Source of the DNA: Legionella tucsonensis
Lineage (GTDB): Bacteria > Pseudomonadota > Gammaproteobacteria > Legionellales > Legionellaceae
Reading direction: 5' to 3'
Length of the DNA stretch: 64,000 nucleotides
Assembly (NCBI RefSeq): GCF_001468035.1
Contig: NZ_LNZA01000001.1
Location: forward strand, 558,001 to 622,000
Part shown: positions 47,691 to 57,160 of the stretch, piece after piece
How positions within the stretch are numbered: position 1 is the stretch's first letter
How the letters are laid out: every line of letters starts with the position of its first letter
Translations under genes and position numbers: made by a program
The notes under the pieces: model-generated
Seen by the model: the letters and a program-made list of their open reading frames with translations, nothing else
Database searches by the model: none
What the model was told of the DNA's origin: nothing

Positions 47691-47985
47691 TCAAATTTTC
47701 AAGTCACCGCGATTTATCTTTTTCATATTTTATTCATAAAAAATGTGATATATTTGCGCACTATTTGGATAATAAAGTCTTAAGTATTATTATCCTAGAA
47801 AAAAGCAGTTGAAGCCTATTGCGCAAACTAAAGGTTCCGAATCTGCCGGATTTTTTTGAATTTTTTCACTCACCTAGTGTTGTTGCTGTTTTGCGAAAAA
47901 GCTCAAATCCAACATCTTCAGCACCTTTGCTCTGCTCGCTACGGCCTCAACTACTTTTCTAGGATTTTTTGGGGGACATGGTTGT
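47691..47985. other. Leader region of the giant-protein gene
   Basis: These 295 bases hold no gene. A 20-base sequence at 47909-47928 is identical to 4542-4561. GGGGGA about ten bases before the ATG at 47986 supports the chosen start. No clear promoter was fixed. Confidence 0.45.
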
Positions 47986-50900
47986 ATGAAAATCACTGTG
48001 GGCAAAGATAATTTTAATAATGTCAAAGATTTTATCACTTATTTGGAAACCACTTTTGAGCAAGATAAGTTGGCTTTTGGAGAAGTTACTTTGTCTTTGG
48101 AATGTGATGAATTAATCCAAGAAGAGCTCAATGATTTGGCCGATTTTCTTTTAAAACCTGAGCGCCCCAGACTTTATAAATTCGAATTTCCTCCTCAGCA
48201 GAGTCACTATCAATTGCCTTTTGATAATGTATATCTAATGAATAAACGACAAAAATTTTCTCTTGAATTCCGAAATCAGGTGGCAGAGTTAGCTGACTCA
48301 TCAATTTCTTTTCAATCACCCATCCATAAGATACGAAAAACAAAAAAGAATTGGATTGAGGGGACAAAAGGTCCTCGTATTAGTCTGCAACTGCAATATC
48401 AGATTCAATCCCAGCAAGAGCACTCTCAACAAGAACGACTCCAAAAGGCAACTCAGAGAAAACGAAAAGAGAACCTGGCAGCAGGTGCTGTTGTTGAAGC
48501 AGAAAAGGTAGACTCGGAAGACTTGGGCGAGTTAGTTGATCGCGCCAGTTTAGATAGTAGGAAGTGGCTGGATTTTCTAAAAAAGCAATTGAATCCAAAC
48601 CAACTCTCCATATCAGATAAACTATTACTTTCCATATGGGATAGGCTGGTAGGTAAGGGGGCCAATCAAGTTAAAGCGCTGGATAGGAAAATCACTCATG
48701 TGCAGGCGGCTGCCATGGAGAAAATTATCCGAAATTTTCCTGAGTTTTCTTACGGCTTGTTTTTTGAAAATTTACCTTCAGGATTTTATCTGCAACAAAC
48801 TCAGGATGGCAAAAACGTATTGTGCTTTAGTGAAGCACCAGAATATCAACATCTCGAACAAATAACCCCTCTGACACTCGTCCCTGAACTTTCTCCAATA
48901 AATGCCCGCAATATTGTTGGTTCTTACCGCCAATTTAGTGTCTTAGAAAAAGATTCTAAAAATGTGGGGCGTTATCAAGCTGAATTTGATTATCTATTGA
49001 GTAGAAAATGCACTCCAAAACGACGCGAAGAAGCTTTTGTTTTTTTCTTGTATGAATTGACAGAAAATGATGCGCCAAAATTGAAACGCGTAAAAAGATT
49101 ATTACAAACTTTACCCTTATCTGATCTTAACTATCGTGGTTTGGCACAAGTGTTAATTCATACTGGGGCTGATGGTGTTATACTTTTATTGCAACAATTT
49201 AAGACTTTACAGGATAAGGATCTTTTTAAAGATTTTAACAAGATGTTCCTGGATAAACCAGAGAATTACCTTGCATTAATGTCATCTCAAGGTTTTGCAA
49301 ACCTTAAAAAGTTGAGTGAATTAAACAGCGAACAGCGGATTTGGTGGAATTCTTTAGTTGAGCAACATAAAGCAGCAGGGGCCCGTACTGAGTTTAATGA
49401 GCTATTTGCTGCTTATGACTATTTTCTGAGACAGCTGGAAAATAAGAAGTTGCAGTTACCTTTAGCATGTGCTTTAAAAAATATTAGACACATGAAACCA
49501 GCATTAGATCGCTTATTGTTTATCATCAACAACAGCAGCGATCCAGAAGAGCAGCTTACTTGTCTTGATGGATTGGATTGTGGCATCTATGGCGCTTATT
49601 ATGCCAGTCGTTATGACGGGTATAAGTTGCTATCACGGTATATGAATTTAAGACCGAACGTTCATGAAGCGGTTCTTGATTATACGGTCCCTGCGATGCC
49701 GAATGAAATGTATGCATGGTTAACTCGCTTGGATGAGTCATACGGGGAGGTTATATCACGGTTTTATCGTTTTATTGGTGGGCAGGAATGGGCATTTACA
49801 CTGGATGTATATCAAAAAATCGAACAGGAAATTAGTAACAATCAAAAGCTGAATAAGCAGAATAAAATATTATTACTCAGTATGGTTGCTTTGGTAACTA
49901 CGGGACAACGGGCTTGCACTAAAACCGAAGATCCCTGTACCCAGGTTAAGAATTTGCTGAATCAATTGATTACAATAACTGAAGATTTTAACGAGCACTT
50001 GAACAGTCAATTGTCGACAGTACTTCTTGCTTTTTTGGGAGAACTGGAGCATTGCAGTTGGGAATCAATGCCCACTGCTGATGAGTTGAATAAGCTTATT
50101 GCAATCTTATTACCTATGCAAAAAGCAAAAGTCTCAGATGTAGCACGTCATGATTTTCTGGAAATGGGTCCACTTGCTTTGAAGCTAATGGGTGAATATA
50201 ACAATGCGGCATCAATAGTTATCGATAATTATCAAAGACGTTTTGCCATAGAGCAGACAAATACTGTTCCTATTCAGAAATTTTCTTTGTCAATTTTGTT
50301 AAAGCATTTGGTTACTCCTTCTAAACTGAATCAATTTCTACCGGATCTTTTTCACGATCAACCCGAGTCACTCTCTCAGTTTGTGGTACTCCTTTCATTA
50401 TTTAATGATGAAATACCGAAAGGTACAGGCCATGAGCAAGACGATAGCGAATTTGAGACAAAAATAAAAAATCTAGCACAAGCTGTATATCACATGCAGC
50501 CCGAACGTAGGGGACAGTTATTATCAATTCTCGCTGATATTAATATAGAAGCTTCTTATCGTTTACCTTCACTGGAGCAACTGATAAAAACTGTTGATTC
50601 AGTTACCAAGGCGGAAGAAAAATTAGGTGTGCTGCCAATGGTTGAAAATCAAAAAGCAGGTATTCTTGAAATTGTTCGCGCTGAATTACCGGATCTAAAA
50701 GTAGGGGAAGATCCAGTTAACGAAACAGCGATTAATCTTTTCAGTATGCTGAGGCAAAGTTATGAGGAATGGCAACTTGAAAGTAAGCTTGCGGATTTAC
50801 CAGAAAAACTAAAAGGATATTTTGAATCTTGGATGGATGCTCATCAAGTAGTGCTGTATTATTTGAAAAAACCAGTTAACACCGGAATGGTCTTCGAGTT

Positions 50901-53900
50901 TTTGGCTGAAGAAGAGCAGGAAGTTAAAAATTTGTCGGGTAGTAGATGGTTTGCTTGGACTTTATCTGGATTTCCTCAAGAAAGAGCACAAATGACTCAA
51001 GTGCTCGGGGGCGAATTTTTTACAAAGAAATCCTACCTGTCTGTGTTGAAACCTAAAATTGAAGCGAGTTTTCAATCCAGCTTAATTGCTGCTTTAAAAC
51101 CATTACAAATAAATCAGGATTTTGATAATTTCCTATTGAAGCAAATTAAAGAATTAAATACCGATCGGCCTATCGACGAGGCACTGCAAGAATTAGGACA
51201 GCAATTAGATGTGGTAAATGGTTTAATTAATTCCTTAACTCGCATTAAAAACCAAAATAACATTGAATTTCACCGTTGCATTTCATTATTAACTGATGGA
51301 GTTAAGTCTATAGCACCTGAAAAAACTTTTTTAACTGCACTTCAGATGAAGGATTTGCTGGATACTTTAAGTCAAGGAAAAACACTTTCAGTTACATCGC
51401 CCTTAGCTATTTTATGTAAAATATTAAAAGAAACGCCAAGGTATACAGCGGAGCAGTTACGTGATGCTTTGAACACGGTTACTTATTTAACAAAATACCA
51501 AGAAGATCTTGGGCAAGAGGCGTATGAAAACTTATTACGTTGTTCATTCACTCATAATTTAACCCAGAAATCCTTATTTCCATTAAAAGAAATGATGGGA
51601 TTGAAGTCCTTAACTGATGTAGATGAAAAACATTCCGAAGCTTTATTCGCAGCACTGATTCAGGTAATAAAAAAAGCGGATTTAGATGTTGATGCGGAAA
51701 TACTTCAAAAAATCATTGACAAAATCACCTCAATTACCCAAACAAAAACAACAGTACAGTCGTTGGTGCCATTGCTTACTTTATTAATGAAAACGTGTAC
51801 CCAATGCAACAAGGCTGAATTAACCCGCTTTTATACCGTAGTCAATAAGTTGGAGGCTACAGAAGATTCAGACTTAAATAATTGGGTAAAAATATTGCTT
51901 ATATTGGGTGAGCGTGTAACCGATAAAAACATTCATCGCCTATTGGACGTGCTAGTAGGGCTTGAATTAAATCACCAATATCTACAGGAAATTACTGCAT
52001 TATTTGATTATCCTCCTTACCCAGAGATAGACTCATTTATCAAAATATTAAATGGGTACGTTAAGGATCTCGGAGATTATGTTGATGCATTTGATAAAGA
52101 TCCAAAATCAGGACGTGCTCCTCAAAAAAATGTATTTGATGTCGCTCTAAAAGACTCTGGCCAAGTTCTTGATGAGCAATTTGAGACCTCACAAGTGAAG
52201 CGAGTCATTACCGACATTAAAAATATTTTTGCAGGAACTTCTTTAAGTAGTCAGGAGCAATATGATTTAGCCCAACAAATTACCTATATCAATGCAATAG
52301 GGAGAGATAAACCTTTAACTTTGGTTGTAGGTGATGAGCCTACGACGAAACAAATAAAAGCCTATAAAAATTTAACTCAAGTCAGTCGTGTGGAGTTACG
52401 TGAATTATCAGATACATTGATTGCTGCACTAAGAAAACCGGATCTTGAGACTCATGCAAAACTCAAAATCCAATTAAGATTGCTTGCTGTATTGCGTGAA
52501 CAATATTTTCGGGCTACAGGAAAATTTGTTGACACCACACAGCTTATTGGCATTTTAATGTCACTAAAAAATCAGCAAAGCAATATGCTGATGGAAATTG
52601 ATAATAAGAAAGATAATAGTATTGCAGCTGCCTTATTTGCAGTAATGCAATGGGTTGAGGTTGATGGGGGAACAGTTGATGTGTGTGCTCCCAGTCGTGA
52701 TTTGATGGCCCAAAGTTATAAAGATCATGCCAAAGATTTTTTTGCCTCCTTGGGCATTGCCTCGAGTAGTATTGAGATAGATGCCCCCAAAGGGACCTAT
52801 AAAGTGGGCGGGATAAACTATTCTACTATAGGTGACTTGGCGTTATATCGTTCTCGGGCAAAAGCTGAGAATGAAAACTTGATTGCTTACAAGGATGGTC
52901 ATGTTGCATCAAGTAACTTAATTCTTTATGGATCTGATTTTTCAGAATTAGATGAAAGGATTTTATTTAATCTTGCTATCAGGGCCGAAGATGATGAAGG
53001 TAATGCGAGTAACCCTTATGCATGGATCTATCTTTTAGTTAATGAATTTATTACTCAGGAACAATTTAAAACTCTACACATGAATAATGGTTGGAGCGAA
53101 GATCAGGATGTCGCGCTGTTAAAAGAATTTTTGTACAGAAATGCTCCTACAGGTTTGCATAAAGCACAGTTAAATACTGTACCAAAGGATAAATTTAACT
53201 TATGGATTAATTCAGCTATAGCAGCTCAACGTTTTGTTGAAGGCGAAGATTTTGTTATTCCACCTTCTGAAACAGCACGGCATTTTGCTATTCCCATAAA
53301 TCAAAAAACACTCCAAAGCGGTTTAACCTTTATGGAGCATCAATTTTTGCATGCGCGGTTACAAGTAGCACATCCCGAGTGGGAATTCGTTATTGCCTCA
53401 GAGATGCGTTTTGTTGATTCTGTTTCAATTAAAGATTTCATTGATGATTATAAAAAACAAGGGCGTATTATTAGTATTTCCAGAGCTTTAGAAAGACACG
53501 ATGAATTAGTCGAACAATGCAGCAAGTTTGATATGAATGTTGCGTGCCAAATACCACCTCATCAAAAAAATAAACGTAAAGAATTAGCTGCAAAAGAAAC
53601 TGCAAATAAAGAAGTTCATTTAAGAAGAAAGCGAAATGAGGATATTGCGATTGAGCGTCATTACATTCAATCCATTTCTAGTATACAACAAGTTGTTCTA
53701 CAGCAATTCCAGGAATGGAAAGAGTTTTTGCATCTTGTTTATCCAAAATCTGCATGGAGAACATTGGATGCTGAGTTATTAATCCAAAGAGATGCTTTAA
53801 TTCTTACTTTGAACGAACAATGGGGTGAATGTCTTGCGCATTCTGACCCGCAAAAAAAATACCTCAATCCATATGTACGTCGAAATGCAAATAGAGAGTT

Positions 53901-56199
53901 ACGCACTATAGAACTGGATGAAGCAGTGGCTTCCTATGAAGTTGCTGTAAATTCGATTTGGAATCAGCAACGCGCATTTTTTAAAGGAAAAGTTATGCCT
54001 TTCATTGCAGAAGGCTCTGTCAATGCGCTGCGTTTTCATTATCTGGATGGAGTATCATTAAGTGAACAATTGCGGCTTCGTCGATTGGCAGAACATGAAA
54101 GCCAAAAAGAACTGCTTGTTCAGAAGAAAAAGACGCGTCGATATGTTGAATCTGGATTGGAAGTAAACGGAGCGATGCTGCGGTTTGCTGATGGTGATGT
54201 AGAGGTCTATCGCGATGATTTTGTTAAAAGCCAAGTAAAATTATTTGCTGCAGACATTTGTCGTATTATAAAAAATAATTTTTATTTAAATAAAATCACG
54301 CGATCATTATTGGTTAAGCAAATTGAGCGTGCAACCAATTTAGATATTCTCGTTGACCTTTTGGTTGATTATGCTAACTATCTTCCTGAAGATCGATTCG
54401 CTGAAAAATATGCCATGCAGCCAATAATTCAAGAATTGTTATGGGTGTATCAACAAGCCGGTCTTGAAGAAACAACAGAGTTGAAGGAATTAAAAACAAT
54501 TTATTTGGATCAAGTAGCCGCTGAAATTGCTGATGATTTGGAAAACACCCTATCTTGGGCAATGAAAGAACAGCGCGGCTTGGGATATTTACTTGAGCGT
54601 TCTGCTGTTACAGCTGCTGCTGATGCTATATTGAATGCTGCCCACATTTTAAAAAGTGCTAAAACGTTACCTGATCGGCAAATTGCAATTAAGAATTTGT
54701 ATCAAGTATTGACAATGCATGAAGCGCGACTGGAAGGTTTATGGATATTCTCTTTGGGTCATAAGAATACACGTACTTTAATTAAAGAAACTTTGGCTAC
54801 ACTTGATGGATTGGCGGCGATGAGTTCAAATGAAAATGAACTGGATGCTGATTTCGTACATGATTGTAAAGAGGCGTCTTTTTATGAAGTAATGAAAGGA
54901 GAACTGGATTCTGCGATTCAAGTTATTGAGGAGGAAGAGCCTCATTTACAAAGAAATAATGAATGGAAATCGATTAAAAACGCATTAATTGGCATGCAGG
55001 CTGAAAACAACACGCTTTATTGTTTTTATGAAATGTATTATTTTCTCGCGAATAAAGTAGAAGAGTTGGCGAGAAAAGGTTCCAAGTTTCAAGAGTTTGG
55101 AGTTCGTCTGCGAGGAGAGGCTCGTAATATTTGTGAAAAAATTAGCCAGGATCATAAAGAACTTCTTAATACGACTAAGTTTTTGACATGTAAGGCAGAT
55201 AATCTTAAAGAAAAACTTAATAGATTAAATGGATTTACTGTGAAAGAGGTTACGCTCAAAGAAGGGCATAATGGTTTTAGTGATTATTTTGATTTAGTGA
55301 TCAAAGGTGCTGGTTCACACCCTTTACTCCATAGTTTTACCCAATATAATTCGCGCGCTCACGAGCTAACCGAAGAGCGAGAAGCTTTGAAATTAAGACT
55401 AGTTCAAGCTAATGAGCAACTTTTAACTTCGGAGCGATTGATAAAAGAGCAATTACCTCTCCTTCAATTTAGCGCAAAAGATAAGCCGGATACGGAGCAA
55501 TTCCCTAATCAATTTCAGGATCAGGTCAATGAAATTCTGATTTTAAAAGAATGGGTAGCAGAGAAAAAGCCTACAGATTTAAGTTCTTTTTCTGAAAAAA
55601 TCCGCAATAGTTTTCTCGATAGAGAGTTAATTAAAACCTTTAAATTTCCTGATTTGCAAGCAGAAGAAATCGATAAAATTCAGGATATCATATTAAAAAT
55701 CGGATTTAGAGATTTGCATGAGCGAATGGTTGATGGAATGAAACCAAAAACTGTTTGGGGTAGTGTTTCTTCTTATATCGCAAGCTATGTTTTTACTCCA
55801 GAAGATATGGAAGACTGGCGTTTGGATTTTAATGACTTGCTAAGAAGACCGGAAAGAAATTTGACCGATACCTTCGGTCCGGATATTGAAAATAAACAAA
55901 GTATATTGGCCACTCAGCTTGGTAAATTGCATCAACAAACAGCAGAACAAGTTGAGTCGTTGAAACAACAAGTTGCATTTCTCAATGAGAAAATTGATGA
56001 GGAAGTAAAAAAAGGTGGGGTTTATATGATGCGGATTACTAACCCATATGAGCTTTTGGAGTTTGAGAAGCAACTATCGACCATTAAAATGAAACAAGAA
56101 GCGAAACCTTTTTTCCAAATAGATCCGAAATCTTCAGAAATCATGCATCCGCAAGTTGATCGATCTGATGACGTAAACAAAGTGGAATTTGTTATGTAA
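47986..56199 (+). CDS. Giant 2737-residue protein with degenerate SecA-like motor domain, effector candidate
   Basis: The N-terminal part (1 to about 1480) is helical, leucine- and glutamate-rich, with no recognised domain. From about 1499 a SecA-like first motor domain can be followed: LLAVLREQYFRATG and QLIGILMSL match SecA's AVVRE, R-x-x-G and QLIGG segments. GGTVDVCAPSRDLMAQ and GGINYSTIGDLALYRS match later blocks. Where SecA has the Walker A TGEGKT, this protein has NKKDNS (1540-1545). The Walker B region reads LILYGSDFSELD (1645-1656) without DEVD. A trace of the second motor domain follows (GRIISISRALERHDEL). About 1900-2737 is coiled-coil-like. There is no signal peptide. The C-terminus ends DDVNKVEFVM. 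Function is unknown. Confidence 0.85.
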   Translation: MKITVGKDNFNNVKDFITYLETTFEQDKLAFGEVTLSLECDELIQEELNDLADFLLKPERPRLYKFEFPPQQSHYQLPFDNVYLMNKRQKFSLEFRNQVAELADSSISFQSPIHKIRKTKKNWIEGTKGPRISLQLQYQIQSQQEHSQQERLQKATQRKRKENLAAGAVVEAEKVDSEDLGELVDRASLDSRKWLDFLKKQLNPNQLSISDKLLLSIWDRLVGKGANQVKALDRKITHVQAAAMEKIIRNFPEFSYGLFFENLPSGFYLQQTQDGKNVLCFSEAPEYQHLEQITPLTLVPELSPINARNIVGSYRQFSVLEKDSKNVGRYQAEFDYLLSRKCTPKRREEAFVFFLYELTENDAPKLKRVKRLLQTLPLSDLNYRGLAQVLIHTGADGVILLLQQFKTLQDKDLFKDFNKMFLDKPENYLALMSSQGFANLKKLSELNSEQRIWWNSLVEQHKAAGARTEFNELFAAYDYFLRQLENKKLQLPLACALKNIRHMKPALDRLLFIINNSSDPEEQLTCLDGLDCGIYGAYYASRYDGYKLLSRYMNLRPNVHEAVLDYTVPAMPNEMYAWLTRLDESYGEVISRFYRFIGGQEWAFTLDVYQKIEQEISNNQKLNKQNKILLLSMVALVTTGQRACTKTEDPCTQVKNLLNQLITITEDFNEHLNSQLSTVLLAFLGELEHCSWESMPTADELNKLIAILLPMQKAKVSDVARHDFLEMGPLALKLMGEYNNAASIVIDNYQRRFAIEQTNTVPIQKFSLSILLKHLVTPSKLNQFLPDLFHDQPESLSQFVVLLSLFNDEIPKGTGHEQDDSEFETKIKNLAQAVYHMQPERRGQLLSILADINIEASYRLPSLEQLIKTVDSVTKAEEKLGVLPMVENQKAGILEIVRAELPDLKVGEDPVNETAINLFSMLRQSYEEWQLESKLADLPEKLKGYFESWMDAHQVVLYYLKKPVNTGMVFEFLAEEEQEVKNLSGSRWFAWTLSGFPQERAQMTQVLGGEFFTKKSYLSVLKPKIEASFQSSLIAALKPLQINQDFDNFLLKQIKELNTDRPIDEALQELGQQLDVVNGLINSLTRIKNQNNIEFHRCISLLTDGVKSIAPEKTFLTALQMKDLLDTLSQGKTLSVTSPLAILCKILKETPRYTAEQLRDALNTVTYLTKYQEDLGQEAYENLLRCSFTHNLTQKSLFPLKEMMGLKSLTDVDEKHSEALFAALIQVIKKADLDVDAEILQKIIDKITSITQTKTTVQSLVPLLTLLMKTCTQCNKAELTRFYTVVNKLEATEDSDLNNWVKILLILGERVTDKNIHRLLDVLVGLELNHQYLQEITALFDYPPYPEIDSFIKILNGYVKDLGDYVDAFDKDPKSGRAPQKNVFDVALKDSGQVLDEQFETSQVKRVITDIKNIFAGTSLSSQEQYDLAQQITYINAIGRDKPLTLVVGDEPTTKQIKAYKNLTQVSRVELRELSDTLIAALRKPDLETHAKLKIQLRLLAVLREQYFRATGKFVDTTQLIGILMSLKNQQSNMLMEIDNKKDNSIAAALFAVMQWVEVDGGTVDVCAPSRDLMAQSYKDHAKDFFASLGIASSSIEIDAPKGTYKVGGINYSTIGDLALYRSRAKAENENLIAYKDGHVASSNLILYGSDFSELDERILFNLAIRAEDDEGNASNPYAWIYLLVNEFITQEQFKTLHMNNGWSEDQDVALLKEFLYRNAPTGLHKAQLNTVPKDKFNLWINSAIAAQRFVEGEDFVIPPSETARHFAIPINQKTLQSGLTFMEHQFLHARLQVAHPEWEFVIASEMRFVDSVSIKDFIDDYKKQGRIISISRALERHDELVEQCSKFDMNVACQIPPHQKNKRKELAAKETANKEVHLRRKRNEDIAIERHYIQSISSIQQVVLQQFQEWKEFLHLVYPKSAWRTLDAELLIQRDALILTLNEQWGECLAHSDPQKKYLNPYVRRNANRELRTIELDEAVASYEVAVNSIWNQQRAFFKGKVMPFIAEGSVNALRFHYLDGVSLSEQLRLRRLAEHESQKELLVQKKKTRRYVESGLEVNGAMLRFADGDVEVYRDDFVKSQVKLFAADICRIIKNNFYLNKITRSLLVKQIERATNLDILVDLLVDYANYLPEDRFAEKYAMQPIIQELLWVYQQAGLEETTELKELKTIYLDQVAAEIADDLENTLSWAMKEQRGLGYLLERSAVTAAADAILNAAHILKSAKTLPDRQIAIKNLYQVLTMHEARLEGLWIFSLGHKNTRTLIKETLATLDGLAAMSSNENELDADFVHDCKEASFYEVMKGELDSAIQVIEEEEPHLQRNNEWKSIKNALIGMQAENNTLYCFYEMYYFLANKVEELARKGSKFQEFGVRLRGEARNICEKISQDHKELLNTTKFLTCKADNLKEKLNRLNGFTVKEVTLKEGHNGFSDYFDLVIKGAGSHPLLHSFTQYNSRAHELTEEREALKLRLVQANEQLLTSERLIKEQLPLLQFSAKDKPDTEQFPNQFQDQVNEILILKEWVAEKKPTDLSSFSEKIRNSFLDRELIKTFKFPDLQAEEIDKIQDIILKIGFRDLHERMVDGMKPKTVWGSVSSYIASYVFTPEDMEDWRLDFNDLLRRPERNLTDTFGPDIENKQSILATQLGKLHQQTAEQVESLKQQVAFLNEKIDEEVKKGGVYMMRITNPYELLEFEKQLSTIKMKQEAKPFFQIDPKSSEIMHPQVDRSDDVNKVEFVM

Positions 56200-56323
56200 T
56201 AAATTTTGTAGCGCAGAGTAAAAGCGCTACTTAAGTCACAGAAACGATCCATGTATTAATTATCACAAATCATTCAAAACCCGAGTTTCTTTTTGTTCAA
56301 ATATTGAACTATAATCAGATCAG

Positions 56324-57025
56324 GTGATGTTGAACTTTGGAACTGCAATGTTATCTCCAGAGGTAGTAAAGGTTATTGATACCATTAGTAAAAAAATTGA
56401 AACAAATAATTTTGAATCATTAACTTTTGAAGATATTAAAAATGCGTGTTTTACGGTGATGGGACAGATAGAACATTTGAAAGCCAACAGTCAAATCTCT
56501 ACCGCGGATAACTCCAAAGAAAAAGAACTGATTGCATATAAACGTACCGTGATGCACTTAGTAGAATGGCAAGCACGATTTATAGAAATGAAGAAAAGCA
56601 ATGTGTTAGGAAATTACATTGCGGATTTAGATTTTTTACGTGAAATGGTCCATTCAGTACCTGATGTATTAGGTGCAGTTTATAAAGAAGAAATGGAAAA
56701 AATTAACTTTTACATTTCCAATATGCTTGGCAACATAAATAAGCTAAAAAATAAATTACTTGAAGCAAATTGTTTTGATATTGCTCTAACAGCACATACA
56801 CAATGTGCTTATGAAATTACTTTCTTATACTCTAAATTGCTCAAAATACACTATACAGCAAAAATGCGCTATTCAGTGGTAATTAAAGGATATTTTGAAG
56901 CAATTCAGGAAACTTTCGATTTTTATTTAAAAGAAATTACCTATTTTCGTGATCTTGAAATTACCAATGCTAAATGTTTGAGTTACTGCGTGATGAATTA
57001 CCTGCCCAAAAACGTACGGCACTGA
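56324..57025 (+). CDS. Helical hypothetical protein, giant-protein cluster
   Basis: This 233-residue protein is almost wholly alpha-helical (ISKKIETNNFESLTFEDIKN, EEMEKINFYISNMLGNINKL) with no recognised family, signal peptide or catalytic motif. It starts 124 bases after the giant gene on the same strand. The GTG at 56324 gives the longest frame; ATG codons at 56327 and 56348 (MLSPEVVKV) are also possible and no strong binding site decides. The basic end, YLPKNVRH, is not an obvious secretion signal. It is likely part of the same functional block. Confidence 0.65.
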   Translation: MMLNFGTAMLSPEVVKVIDTISKKIETNNFESLTFEDIKNACFTVMGQIEHLKANSQISTADNSKEKELIAYKRTVMHLVEWQARFIEMKKSNVLGNYIADLDFLREMVHSVPDVLGAVYKEEMEKINFYISNMLGNINKLKNKLLEANCFDIALTAHTQCAYEITFLYSKLLKIHYTAKMRYSVVIKGYFEAIQETFDFYLKEITYFRDLEITNAKCLSYCVMNYLPKNVRH

Positions 57026-57160
57026 ACCTCAGTTGCTCTTAATTTTTATATGTCCACCTCTTATCTTTTTATCAAATACATTACATTCTTGTCAAAATAA
57101 ATGCAGTAAATATAAAAAATACTATACTTTTATAAAATATAATCACAAATCAGGTAGTGG

